A DNA stretch of 64,000 bases from Methanobacterium_D oryzae (GCF_050433505.1 NZ_JBNPXC010000002.1:310001-374000), one strand, 5' to 3'. Positions 26,367 through 35,915 are shown, counted from the first letter of the stretch. Notes: generated by a model from the sequence alone, not told the origin. Numbers and translations: made by a program.

Positions 26367-27145
26367 ATCTTATTGATTTTTATTATTTCTCTGGAACAGG
26401 AAACACTCTCCTTGTTGTTAAAAAAATGCAGGAAACATTTGAAGAAAATGGAATAAAAGTTAATCTGTATAAAATCGAAGAATCGGACCCTAAAAGTGTA
26501 AATTTAGATCATACAATTGGAATTGGGTTTCCAGTAGCCTTCTTTTCAACATATCCATTTGTGTGGGATTTTTTAAAATCATTACCAAATGCAAATGGTA
26601 CAGATATTTTTATGGTTGATACATTAGGCGGAATTTCTGGAGGTATAGTTGGACCACTTCAAGAAATTATCAAAAAGAAAGGTTATAATCCAATAGGGGC
26701 AAAAGAAATTCAGATGCCTCTAAATATCTTTTTTATACAGGATGCCAAAACTAATGAAACTAAAGTAAAAAAGGGATTAATTGAAGCAGAAAAATATGCT
26801 CTGGATCTCATAAATAAAAAATCTGAATGGGATAGAGTTCCCGTATTATCTGAAGGAATGTATTTATTTTCTAAAGGCCTTTTAAAATTAACTAAAGCCA
26901 ATATGCATCAAAAATGGTTCAAATTTGGTATTAAAGAAGATGAATGCAGAAAGTGTGGGATCTGTGTTAAATTATGTCCACTTAAAAATATTACAATGGA
27001 AAAAGGGAAATATCCAGAACGTGGATTGAACTGTGAATATTGTTTAAGATGCGCATCTTTTTGCCCACGCCATGCAATTCCATGCAAATTTAATTATAAA
27101 AGTAAGACCTATCGTGGAGCTAAGGCTAAAGAATTTTTAAAATAA
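26363..27145 (+). CDS. EFR1-family flavodoxin/ferredoxin protein
   Basis: A 260-residue protein. The N-terminal flavodoxin-like domain binds FMN in 'YYFSGTGNTLLVVKKM' (residues 6-21) and 'VDTLGGISGGIVGP'. The C-terminus holds two 4Fe-4S motifs, CRKCGICVKLCP and CEYCLRCASFCP. It probably shuttles electrons between a ferredoxin and an unknown partner. It overlaps the broken paralogue by four bases (ATGA) and is the last gene of the TetR-controlled unit. It is the intact copy, so it may carry the function of both. Confidence 0.85.
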   Translation: MNLIDFYYFSGTGNTLLVVKKMQETFEENGIKVNLYKIEESDPKSVNLDHTIGIGFPVAFFSTYPFVWDFLKSLPNANGTDIFMVDTLGGISGGIVGPLQEIIKKKGYNPIGAKEIQMPLNIFFIQDAKTNETKVKKGLIEAEKYALDLINKKSEWDRVPVLSEGMYLFSKGLLKLTKANMHQKWFKFGIKEDECRKCGICVKLCPLKNITMEKGKYPERGLNCEYCLRCASFCPRHAIPCKFNYKSKTYRGAKAKEFLK

Positions 27146-27185
27146 ATCTTAATTATTAATTTAAAATTTAAAAAAGTTTTTTGGA

Positions 27186-27208
27186 AGAATTGTTTTTGAA
27201 GCAATTCT
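27186..27208. terminator. Probable bidirectional terminator
   Basis: A 7-bp inverted repeat, AGAATTG/CAATTCT, with a nine-base loop lies between converging genes. A T-rich stretch (ATTTTT, 27211-27216) follows on the plus strand; on the minus strand AAAAAACTTTTTTA sequence follows. It probably ends both transcripts. Confidence 0.5.
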
Positions 27209-27223
27209 CCATTTTTGCTAAAT

Positions 27224-28057
27224 TCAGCCTACTACGTATCCGTTTTTGTAATTACTTGTTACAGAGTATATTGATGAATAACCGTTTCCTTTGTAATCAT
27301 AGTTTACCCATGCACCATTACTGTAATATTGTACTGTTCTGTGTCTTGATGACATTGAAGTTGCATATTGTATAGTTCTAGTTGTATATCCCTGGCTTCT
27401 CAGTTTGCCGGATAGATAAGAACTCATAGCCCAACAATCCATTCCATTTGTGTATCCACTGTAGCGAGTGCTTTTATAGCTTTTTGTATAGGTTCTTGTA
27501 TATGTCTTTTTAGATGAACTATATGTCTTTGAGCTTGTTGATGTAATTGAGTAATCTTTTCCTGATTCTGAGCTTGTGGATGCTGTGTTTATCATCATTG
27601 CTTCTGCATATTCATCCCACTCTTGCATGGCAAGTAAAGTGTAATATCCTACTTTTCCATCTTCTTTAAGCCCTACTTCTTTTTGGAATGCTTTTACTGC
27701 TGCTTCAGTGTCCGTTCCAAAGTTCCCGTCAGTTTCACCAGTGTAGAAATTGTTTTCTTTGAGCCATTTTTGTAAACTTGCAACGTTTTCACCGGTTTCA
27801 CCAATGGTTAAGTTACCATCATCTGTGCTGGCATTGATGTCCTTGTCTTTAAGCCATGTTTTTAGTTTGGTAATTTCTTCTTCACTTAGTCCGGATAAAC
27901 TAAGATTAGTGAGCGTACTACTATTTATTTTGTTTATATCTAGTTCGTTATTTGATAAATTAATGCTTGGTGCAGCCCCTGCAAATGGCATAATGCTGAA
28001 TACTGCGCAAAGAGCGATTGCTATCGCTCGGGTAGTAAGTTGTTTTCTCTTCGTAAT
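27224..28057 (-). CDS. Secreted peptidoglycan-binding-domain protein with apparent ATT start
   Basis: Without a normal start codon the visible frame begins at an internal ATG (27991), which cuts the protein inside its signal peptide. Extending it upstream gives (M)TKRKQLTTRAIAIALCAV, then a hydrophobic stretch ending 'PFAGAA', a textbook signal peptide. The frame begins at an ATT (28057-28055), with GGAGG (28069-28065) exactly seven bases before; no ATG, GTG or TTG lies between the upstream stop and there. The mature protein has a peptidoglycan-binding-like domain ('VASLQKWLKENNFYTG', 'AVKAFQKEVGLKEDG'), a Ser/Thr/Lys-rich linker, and a C-terminal domain with Cys ('GMDCWAM'), His ('SSRHRTVQ') and Asp ('NYDYKG') in the order of transglutaminase-like or pseudomurein endopeptidase enzymes. 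Likely cell-wall located. Confidence 0.72.
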   Translation of the reverse strand: MTKRKQLTTRAIAIALCAVFSIMPFAGAAPSINLSNNELDINKINSSTLTNLSLSGLSEEEITKLKTWLKDKDINASTDDGNLTIGETGENVASLQKWLKENNFYTGETDGNFGTDTEAAVKAFQKEVGLKEDGKVGYYTLLAMQEWDEYAEAMMINTASTSSESGKDYSITSTSSKTYSSSKKTYTRTYTKSYKSTRYSGYTNGMDCWAMSSYLSGKLRSQGYTTRTIQYATSMSSRHRTVQYYSNGAWVNYDYKGNGYSSIYSVTSNYKNGYVVG

Positions 28058-28823
28058 TATATCGCCTCCGAGTCCTATACCCTAAACACCTACGAATTGG
28101 GGCATTTTTAGGACAGAGTAAATATCATACTAATATCATATATAAAGATTTCGATTTATTTTGGAAAAATAGGCTTAATATGAGCTTATTTAAAGAAAAA
28201 AGGCGCTATTAATGGATTTCAATTATGCTGTAATTTAATTTACTCTATTTATCCTTATTTTTAATGTTATCCTTCTAATTATGTCTTAATTTAAGAAATA
28301 AAATTAAATAATGGCTATCTTAAAGGTGAATGGAGGGTGCTATATTGAATTAAAGATATCCTTAACTTTTATCCATTATAAAAATGGAATTTTTCTCCTT
28401 AATTTATATCTGACATTAATAGGCCTATTTGAATTTGAAATGACTATAATTGGGTTTTTTAAAGTAAATATGGGGAGGAGAATAAGTTCTATCGTGAATT
28501 TAAATTATTCACTGTTATGTACTCTCATAGTAGCAAGGTTATGTGTTTAAGACCATGATTTGAAGTTTAATGGTCATTTATATTTAAAAAAGGAAGATAT
28601 TAATCTAATTTAAGAATTAAGTTCTTATTAATGGAAATTAAACATTTTTTATTAAGAATATTAAATTAAAAACATAAATTAATAGATTTTAATTTAACTT
28701 TTAAAAACTTCTAATATGATCCTAATTTTCTGCGTTTTTTAAGTATATGAATTTATTTATTTTAATATGGAGTCAAATTTAAACATAGTAATGGTTAAAA
28801 AAGTTTTTTAGTTTTAAAAATAT
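28058..28823. other. Intergenic region, no supported gene
   Basis: This 766-base AT-rich stretch holds the promoter of the secreted protein: on the minus strand CTTTATATATGAT at about 28137-28150. I see no convincing gene: the longest frame (28311-28550) has no ribosome site and the sequence of a random hydrophobic read-through. No repeat or tRNA is seen. Confidence 0.5.
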
Positions 28824-29696
28824 CTAAAGAACTTGGGAAAGTGTAATTAAAACAACTCCTAAAACCATAACCAAAGTACCTGTAAGTCTTTCCTTTATTC
28901 CTGTTTCCTTGAAGAAAAAACGACCCCATAAAACACCAAACACTATACTAACACGTTTTATAGATATAACATATGCTACAAGAGTTAAACTAATTGCAAT
29001 CATTTGAAATATGATGGTTAATGCGCTGAAAAACCCGATTGGAAATAAGACTTTAAAATCTGTTTTAATAGAACTAAAATCATGCTCTGATTTAATAAAT
29101 ATCATGGGAATTAGGGCAAGCATTACAAAAATATTTATTGAAAATGCCCAAAATATTGGGGAAGAATTTTGAACTCCTATTTTATCGATATTTGAGGTTA
29201 TGCTAAATAAAAATGCCACAAGCAACATTAACTTTGGACCTTTTTTCTTTAAAAGTGCCTTAAATGGACCAAGAAGCCCATCATTAACTTTGCTGATATT
29301 CAGCAGATAAGACCCAAATACTATGAGTATGACTCCCATAACAGCTAGGGGAGCGGGATATTCACCAAGTATCAAAGGGGAAGTCATAAGAAGAAATAAA
29401 GGAGTAAAAGCAACTAATGGGACGGTTATAGATAGGTCTGAAACTTTAATTGCTCTCATATACAATACAATTGTAACTACATTAAGTAATCCATCAATGA
29501 TTAGTGCAATCGGATAGTTACTGCCAAGGTGTGGAATTCCAAAAACTAAAACAAAAGGAATTAAAAAAGGTAAAGCAAAGAATTTAAATGAAAAAGAAGC
29601 TATATACTCATCAACAGCGTGTAATCCTCTTTTACTGAACAAATCTTTAACTGATTCGAAAAAGGCGGTTAAAAATGCAAAAATGAAAGCTATCAT
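28824..29696 (-). CDS. EamA/DMT-family transporter
   Basis: A 290-residue membrane protein with ten predicted segments in two similar halves, the EamA (drug/metabolite transporter) layout. 'GEYPAPLAVMGVILIVFGSYLL' and 'ERLTGTLVMVLGVVLITLSQVL' are the paired end motifs of such halves. Substrate unknown; the family exports or imports small metabolites. The start is the ATG at 29696 (MIAFIFAFLTAFFESVKD); no strong ribosome site. It is divergent from a HEAT-repeat gene. Confidence 0.8.
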   Translation of the reverse strand: MIAFIFAFLTAFFESVKDLFSKRGLHAVDEYIASFSFKFFALPFLIPFVLVFGIPHLGSNYPIALIIDGLLNVVTIVLYMRAIKVSDLSITVPLVAFTPLFLLMTSPLILGEYPAPLAVMGVILIVFGSYLLNISKVNDGLLGPFKALLKKKGPKLMLLVAFLFSITSNIDKIGVQNSSPIFWAFSINIFVMLALIPMIFIKSEHDFSSIKTDFKVLFPIGFFSALTIIFQMIAISLTLVAYVISIKRVSIVFGVLWGRFFFKETGIKERLTGTLVMVLGVVLITLSQVL

Positions 29697-29834
29697 AATG
29701 GAAATAATATGTTGTGGATGGTTGAAATAAATAACTATTATAAAATTTTTAATACAATAATTAAAGAAAAAAATTTATCTAGACTATAAATGTAATGAAT
29801 TCTTAAAGTAAGCTGTCTTTAAGGAGTTGTGGCA

Positions 29835-30452
29835 ATGTCAAAATATAATTTAGATAAAAAAGATATAAATCTAGAAAATTTGGCTCGAAAAACATTATCT
29901 GATAATAAATTACTAGATGAGCTCATGAAAGGAATTTTATCAAAGGATAACACAATAAGAGGAAACAGTTTTAAAATATTGGAGAGTTTAAGCGAGGAGA
30001 ATCCTGAATTTTTATATCCTCATTGGGATAATTTTTCTAAAATGCTAAAGAGCAAAAATAATTATCATAGATACATAGCAATCTATCTATTGGCTAATCT
30101 TACAGCAATTGATGTGGAAAACAAATTTGAAGCCATTTTTGATGAATATTTCTTGATTTTGGGGGGAGATAAAGCAATGACAGCTTCTCATGTGGCTCTA
30201 AATTCCAGTAAAATTGCCTTAAACAAGCCAGAACTTCAAGAAAAGATAATTGACATGCTTTTAAATATTGATGAAATTCATCAGGGAAAACAGACAGAAA
30301 TGATTAAAGCATATGTAATTGAAGCCCTCCTAGGGATTTATTCTGAAATTGAAGATAAAGAAAGAGTTTTGGAATTTGTGAAAGCTCAATTGGAGAGTAA
30401 AAGCCCTAAGACAAGGAAAACAGCGGCTAAGTTTTTAGATAAATATAACTAG
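29835..30452 (+). CDS. HEAT-repeat-like protein
   Basis: A 205-residue all-helical protein with repeats of the HEAT type ('NTIRGNSFKILESLSEENPEF', then 'NYHRYIAIYLLANLTAIDVENKF' with shared spacing, and 'PKTRKTAAKFLDKYN'). HEAT proteins are scaffolds for protein interaction; no specific role can be given. The ATG at 29835 is chosen because AGGAG (29822-29826) is eight bases ahead; a GTG at 29829 is too close. It converges with RNase III. Isolated gene. Confidence 0.65.
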   Translation: MSKYNLDKKDINLENLARKTLSDNKLLDELMKGILSKDNTIRGNSFKILESLSEENPEFLYPHWDNFSKMLKSKNNYHRYIAIYLLANLTAIDVENKFEAIFDEYFLILGGDKAMTASHVALNSSKIALNKPELQEKIIDMLLNIDEIHQGKQTEMIKAYVIEALLGIYSEIEDKERVLEFVKAQLESKSPKTRKTAAKFLDKYN

Positions 30453-30499
30453 TATATTTTATTTTATTCAAAATTTTATAAAAATGAAAAATTTAAAAG

Positions 30500-31153
30500 T
30501 TAAAGCTTACTCAAGGCAATTTTAGCAGCATTCTGCTCAGCTTCTTTTTTATTTCCGCCAACACCAGTTCCATATTCTTTTCCATTAATCAGAACTGCCA
30601 TGGTGAATGTTTTTTCATGCGGTTCTCCTTCTTCATGAATTAACTCATAACATAAATCCATACACTTTTGATCACATAATAGTTTTAATTCAGATTTATA
30701 ATCATAAAAAAAGATATCCTCATTTTCTATGTGTGATATGACGGTTTTATTGAGAAATTCTTTAACTACTTCCAATCCCTGATCGAGATATAAAGCTCCA
30801 ATAAATGATTCAAATACGTCACTTATTACAGAATTCAATTCCCTTCTGCTTAATTCTGCACCTGCACCCAATTTTATGTATTGATCCAGCCCTAATTCTG
30901 TAGAATAGGTGTATAATGCTTTTTTACATACATAATTGGAACGTGTACGGGTTAACTGACCTTCAGTCAAATTGGAATCTATGGTATACAAATATTCGGA
31001 CACTACAAGATCAAGAACGGCATCTCCTAAAAATTCTAATCGTTCATAGCATTCATCGAGGTTATTTTCATTAGAATAAGACTCATGAAGAAATGCCAGC
31101 TCATAGAGATGTATATTGTAGGGTTTAATGGAATAATTTTTTAGTAACTGCAT
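30500..31153 (-). CDS. rnc: Ribonuclease III
   Basis: A 217-residue endonuclease that cuts double-stranded RNA. The signature 'ERLEFLGDAVLDLV' occurs at residues 37-50, with E40 and D44 as catalytic acids, and the second acidic motif is in 'ISDVFESFIGALYLDQG'. A C-terminal double-stranded RNA-binding domain ends 'KEYGTGVGGNKKEAEQNAAKIALSKL' (two parts). This is the bacterial architecture, found only sporadically in archaea, which usually lack RNase III. It has normal length. The start lacks a clear ribosome site. It converges with the HEAT-repeat gene. Probably acquired from bacteria at some time. Confidence 0.93.
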   Translation of the reverse strand: MQLLKNYSIKPYNIHLYELAFLHESYSNENNLDECYERLEFLGDAVLDLVVSEYLYTIDSNLTEGQLTRTRSNYVCKKALYTYSTELGLDQYIKLGAGAELSRRELNSVISDVFESFIGALYLDQGLEVVKEFLNKTVISHIENEDIFFYDYKSELKLLCDQKCMDLCYELIHEEGEPHEKTFTMAVLINGKEYGTGVGGNKKEAEQNAAKIALSKL

Positions 31154-31265
31154 ATTAATCTAATTTTTATTTTGGAGAAATAGGTATTAAGTGTTTGTAG
31201 AATAAGCAATTTCACATTCAAAATAACTTTTTTTAGTAATTTAAAAATAAAAAAAATGAAAGGAG

Positions 31266-33091
31266 TTAATTCCTTTTAGTTCCAATTAAACCACCAAGAA
31301 CCATAAGAATAGCTAAAATTATTAATGGTAATGGTAATCCTGTTTCTTGCATTGTTACGGTTTTACTTGCTGCGTTTACAGTGTTGTTTGTTGGCTCGCC
31401 ATCTGCTTGTGCTGCTGTAGCAGTGAAAGCAAATTTTTGTACATTGTTATTGAGTGTTGGGTCGTAACTACTGGTGCTGAGTGTTGGGTTTATGAGATAT
31501 TGCCCTGCTTGAGCTACACGTAGGGTAAGCCAGAGGTTTGGATCTCCTTTAGGTACTGATCCAAGATTCCATGTAATGGTATGGGTATTTTCATCGTATG
31601 TCCATGTGTTTCCGGTATCATCACTAGCTATTACAAATTCTAATCCTTCAGGAACCACATAAGTCATAACCACATTCTCTGCAGTGTCAGGCCCGTTGTT
31701 ACCAACTTTTAAAGTATAAACAACAGTATCGCCAGCTACAGGATTAGTTTTACTTGGTGTAACTGTTAGATATAGACTTGACTTGGCGTTGATGGTTACA
31801 GCAGTGTTTACTGTTTGACTATCAGTAACAGCAGTTACATCAGCCTCACCAGGAGCACCATCTGCAGTAAAAGTAGCTGTTGCTACCCCTCCACTAGTGG
31901 TACTGCTGCCATCTATGCTTCTTTCGGCATTAAAAGTCACTAGAGTTCCATCAGGTATATGTCCTGTTGCTGGGTCAAATGGATTGTAATTAATTCCATC
32001 AGAACTATAATTGTTGAAGCTAACAGTAATTAAACTGGTTTCAGTGTTATTAATTGTGCTTGGGGTGGCGTTGATAGTCATAAACAACCATTGAGTAGGT
32101 GCTAATGCTCCACTAATCAAACTGGAGAAATCAGGATTATTTGAACCCCACCAGTTATTAATTGTGTTTACTAAGCCACTTCTACAGTAAATAGCTGTTC
32201 CATTGCTTGCTATGTTTCCAATGAACCTATTGAACTGAATATTAAAATATCCATCATAATTCCAGATAGCACCGCCATAATTTGTTGCAGTGTTGTTAAT
32301 AAATGTACAGCCAGTTGCAATGCCAATATTTGAAGTATCTCTGGCTATTGCACCACCACCATGATTTGAAGTGTTATTTATGAATATACAGTTAGTTACA
32401 GCAAGACTAGATGCATCAGCTATTGCACCACCAGCCCAATCCGCAGTATTGCTTGTGAAATTACTATTAATCACTGATAAATTACTGTAATAATGATTTA
32501 AGATAGCACCACCATCAAATGCAGAATTACTTGTGAAATTACTGTCCTTCACAGTACAATTACCGAAATTGTTATTGTAGATAGCGCCACCATAATTTGT
32601 TGCAGTATTGTTAGTGAAAGTACAATCTGTTACTGTCAAAGTACCAGTATTGAATATAGCACCACCATCATGATCTGCCTCGTTACTGATAAAAGTACAG
32701 TTGATAATATTTAATGTACCAGAATTGCTAATAGCACCGCCATTATATGTATCTCCACCATCTTGGAATGTTAAATCTTTAATTGTCACAGTATAGCTGG
32801 AATATATATAGAAGAAGTAATCATCGTTTTCACCATCGAGTACGGTTCCAGTCTGGCTTTGACCAGTAATATTGATGTTTTTGTTAATAGATATTTGAGT
32901 GTTACCTGTTCCAGAGTAGTTTCCTGTATGATGATCGTATCACCATCATCATTTGCAGCATTAACTGCACTCTGTATATCTGAATATTCTCCAGGCTCTG
33001 ATCCAACAACACGATCAACAGCACTAACAGCAGAAACAGAAACTAAAACAGCAATTAAAGCGAGTGTAAGTATTATGATTTGTTTTTTCAC
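31266..33091 (-). pseudogene. Frameshifted adhesin-like beta-helix surface protein
   Basis: Two adjacent frames form one protein of about 608 residues if one base is added at about 32927-32936. The N-terminal part has a signal peptide (from GTG 33091: MKKQIIILTLALIAVL...SAV). It is followed by 'YSDIQSAVNAANDDGDTI', typical of right-handed beta-helix surface proteins. In the other frame are six or so repeats of about 25 residues with 'GGAI', then an Ig-like domain, then a DUF11-like domain, and a C-terminal anchor: 'QETGLPLPLIILAILMVLGGL' ending 'GTKRN'. This is the tripartite sorting-signal layout (motif, hydrophobic stretch, positive tail). Such proteins are anchored to the pseudomurein wall. 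The shift sits in a run of ATC units, so replication slippage or a sequencing error is possible. Confidence 0.82.
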
Positions 33092-33523
33092 GTCTTTTTT
33101 CACCTCCTTTGTGCCTGATTATCTTTTTAAAGAGTTTATAATGTATTGTAAATTGTTCAATACAGTTTTTGATTGTACTAACTAACATATAAATTTATTT
33201 ACATCCAAATAGACATAATAAGCATTATTAGTAACTTTTTAATAAGTAAATGTGATATAATATTTACATTATCCTTAAATGAAAATTTTTATTCAAATAA
33301 CGTATTATTAATATACTTTTAGAAAAAATATGTAATTTTAAATTATTTAATTCATTTTATAAGCCGATTATTGCTTATTTTTAATTAGATTGTTTTATTT
33401 ATATCATTTAGATAATGAATCATTTATTTTTATTATTATATGTGGTGTCAATCAGTGAATTAACAACATTTAATTAATATAACTAATAAAATAATTATTA
33501 AGTAATGAGTGATTGGTGGTAAA
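33092..33523. other. Intergenic region with adhesin promoter and inverted repeat
   Basis: No gene is seen. On the minus strand a TATA-like AAATTTATATG lies near 33189-33199. A 7-bp inverted repeat, TGTATTG/CAATACA, at 33142-33164 is in the position of the adhesin transcription start and could be an operator or leader hairpin. The strong ribosome site AAAGGAGGTG (33109-33100) precedes the adhesin start. The right part is AT-rich and carries the promoter of the next plus-strand gene. Confidence 0.5.
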
Positions 33524-33778
33524 ATGAAAGTTGAAATGGTGATACTGGCTTTTCCAGGTAGAAGATCTGAAACTTATGACACAAACGATGAAGGAATAAA
33601 CAGTATAGAAATTGAAAATGACAAAGTTCGTATTGATTTTGTTGATCAAGGGAGAAATTGGGCAAGGGAAATCCCTATTTCAAAATTAAGCTTTATTGAA
33701 TATCCAACTGATGTTTATAGTCCAAAAATTCGAAAGGAACTTATTTACAAAGGTCAGGAAGGAGGAAATTTGGAATAA
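33524..33778 (+). CDS. Small hypothetical protein
   Basis: An 84-residue soluble protein, rich in charged residues and beta-strand-like alternation ('INSIEIENDKVRIDFVDQGRNW', two parts). No family is recognised. The ATG at 33524 has GGTGGT (33515-33520) ahead; the in-frame GTG at 33509 is outside that. It converges with the sensor kinase gene by about 30 bases. Confidence 0.55.
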   Translation: MKVEMVILAFPGRRSETYDTNDEGINSIEIENDKVRIDFVDQGRNWAREIPISKLSFIEYPTDVYSPKIRKELIYKGQEGGNLE

Positions 33779-33811
33779 ATTTCATTATATTAAAAGACAA
33801 TTTTAATAGGT

Positions 33812-35725
33812 TTAGAGAATTTTTGAATCTAAATGATTAATACATGGACTTTTTGGTATAGTAAAATAAAAAGTAGAACCTTTTCCAAACGAGGATTCAA
33901 CCCAAATACGTCCTCCATGGCGTTCAATAATTCTTTTTGTAACAGATAATCCGATTCCTGTACCAGAATATTCTTTTATTGTGTGTAATCGCTGGAATAT
34001 TGTAAATATTCGATTAAAATACTGTTTTTCAATTCCTATTCCATTATCAGACACGCTAAAAAAGTGTTCGTTTTCTTTTTCTTCGTAGGAAATTTGAATT
34101 TTAGGTTGTTCATCTGCTTTTCTAAATTTGATAGAATTGGATATTAAGTTTTGAAATACTCTGGTTAACTGCCCTTTATCTGCTGTTATGGTGGGGAGAT
34201 TATCTAAAGTAATAATAACCTTATTTTCAGCAATTAAGGTGTTTAAATTATTTAAAACGTAATCAAGTATTTCTTTTGTATTTACAGGTATAAATTCCTG
34301 TCCTTTAGTTGTTACTCTTGAATATTCCAGCAGATCTAAGATCAATTGCTTCATTCTTTTAGAGCCATCAATAATGAAATCAATAAATTCATCTGCATCA
34401 TCATCTAACTGGCCTTTATAACGACGCTCAAGAAGCTGTGTAAAACTGGCAATGGTTCTAAGGGGTTCTTGAAGGTCATGAGATGCCACATAAGCAAAGA
34501 CTTCCAGTTCTTTATTTGAACGTTTTAGTTCTTCAATTAATTTTTCCTGTTCTTTAGTTCTTTCTTGAACTTCTTTATCTAAATTTGAAAGGACTTTGTT
34601 TAATTTAGCTTCTATAATCTTACGCTTTTCTATCTCTTTTTTAGCAGCTAAATATTGTTCTCGGTTCCCTTTAAATGAAATAGCTTGGTGTGAAATTGCT
34701 AGCAGTAAAATGATTCCAAAAAATATTTCTAAAAGGAAGGCATTTTCGGAATTTGAATTATAATCTGACCATATAAAAAGAATATAGACTATTGATAGTA
34801 ATAAAATAGGCATATAAACGTTAAATTGTATTTTTTTAAGGTAATGGATATATTTAGAGAAGAAGTTGTTTATATCAATTTTTTTATCATTGATGTGTGT
34901 TACTGCTGCTAAAATAATGAAGATAGAACTGATTATCCATCCTAAATTAAGTAAGTCCCAAGTAATATAGGGTCTGTTTATAAATTGGTATAAGTATATA
35001 AAATCTATAATAACTTTTATCAAAATACCTATGTCCAGAATTAAATAGGGTAATCGGTTTATTTGTCTTAACCAGTTAAAAAGTAGGTCAAGCAAAGCGA
35101 AAAATAAAAAAAAGTCCAAAAAAACCCAAATAAGAGGTATCACAGATAATATCGTATTTTCATTAATTATTTGGATTAGAGGTTCCATAAAAAAAATTAA
35201 CGATAAGAAAAAAGCAGATATCATTATAATTTCAATTTCAATTAATTTAACAATCCTTTCTCGATATTTTATCGAAAATTTAGGTAAAATAAGGATTCCT
35301 ATTGTAAATAATACATAATAAATTAAATAAAATAGGTTTACAATTGAGAATCTAGGATTCTGATTTAGACTAAACTCTAAAATACTCCATAATAAATCAC
35401 CAATAACCAAAGATAGTTGGGCTAATGCAAGTAATAACCATGCTTTATATGAATTTTTATCAAATGATTTAGAATATTTAGCGGCGAAAAATAGAGCAAT
35501 AACTGTAAATACATTTATAATAAACGCAAATCCATCACTGAATACAGTTTTAAATTCAAGATTATTTATAAATACTGAAAAAAATACGAAGATGGATATG
35601 GTGGTAATACCTACAATTACAGTATTATTAAACGATAATAACCGTCTATTTTTAATTTTAAATTTTATTACCTCCTCCAAACATATTACAAAAGATAAAT
35701 AGTAATAATAATAATATGGTATCAT
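33812..35725 (-). CDS. Membrane-bound sensor histidine kinase
   Basis: A protein of up to 637 residues with about nine to ten membrane segments in its first 330 residues, a coiled-coil linker, then a HisKA domain ('VASHDLQEPLRTIASF', the phosphorylated histidine) and an ATPase domain with N, G1 and G2 boxes ('NLISNSIKFRKADEQ', 'SVSDNGIGIEKQYF', 'GTGIGLSVTKRIIERHGG'). The membrane part resembles MASE-type sensory modules. The N-terminus is uncertain: the first 20 codons from ATG 35725 encode a poly-tyrosine run and contain a strong ribosome site, GGAGGAGG (35678-35671), with no ATG/GTG/TTG at the right distance, only ATA (35668) or ATT (35656). The real start may be one of these. No response regulator is adjacent. 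Confidence 0.85.
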   Translation of the reverse strand: MIPYYYYYYLSFVICLEEVIKFKIKNRRLLSFNNTVIVGITTISIFVFFSVFINNLEFKTVFSDGFAFIINVFTVIALFFAAKYSKSFDKNSYKAWLLLALAQLSLVIGDLLWSILEFSLNQNPRFSIVNLFYLIYYVLFTIGILILPKFSIKYRERIVKLIEIEIIMISAFFLSLIFFMEPLIQIINENTILSVIPLIWVFLDFFLFFALLDLLFNWLRQINRLPYLILDIGILIKVIIDFIYLYQFINRPYITWDLLNLGWIISSIFIILAAVTHINDKKIDINNFFSKYIHYLKKIQFNVYMPILLLSIVYILFIWSDYNSNSENAFLLEIFFGIILLLAISHQAISFKGNREQYLAAKKEIEKRKIIEAKLNKVLSNLDKEVQERTKEQEKLIEELKRSNKELEVFAYVASHDLQEPLRTIASFTQLLERRYKGQLDDDADEFIDFIIDGSKRMKQLILDLLEYSRVTTKGQEFIPVNTKEILDYVLNNLNTLIAENKVIITLDNLPTITADKGQLTRVFQNLISNSIKFRKADEQPKIQISYEEKENEHFFSVSDNGIGIEKQYFNRIFTIFQRLHTIKEYSGTGIGLSVTKRIIERHGGRIWVESSFGKGSTFYFTIPKSPCINHLDSKIL

Positions 35726-35915
35726 ATAATAAATAAAATTATCGTTTTATGACATTTAATAAATTGAATTTAAATAAATAAGAAGATATTTTAGTTCTAA
35801 AGTATTATATGATAGTTAACAATTATTATTATTTAACTAAATATAAAATAAAATCTAAATTATACAAAAAATATTCTAAGAATTTTATAAATTCTCTAAT
35901 TAATACTAATTTAAT

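Noticed and set aside
28311..28550. Open frame of 79 codons on the plus strand
   Set aside because: No ribosome site, no recognisable domain and composition like translated AT-rich spacer.
32250..32800. Regular repeats that could suggest a CRISPR or tandem array
   Set aside because: The repeats are protein-level beta-helix repeats of about 25 residues in the adhesin, not identical DNA repeats with spacers.
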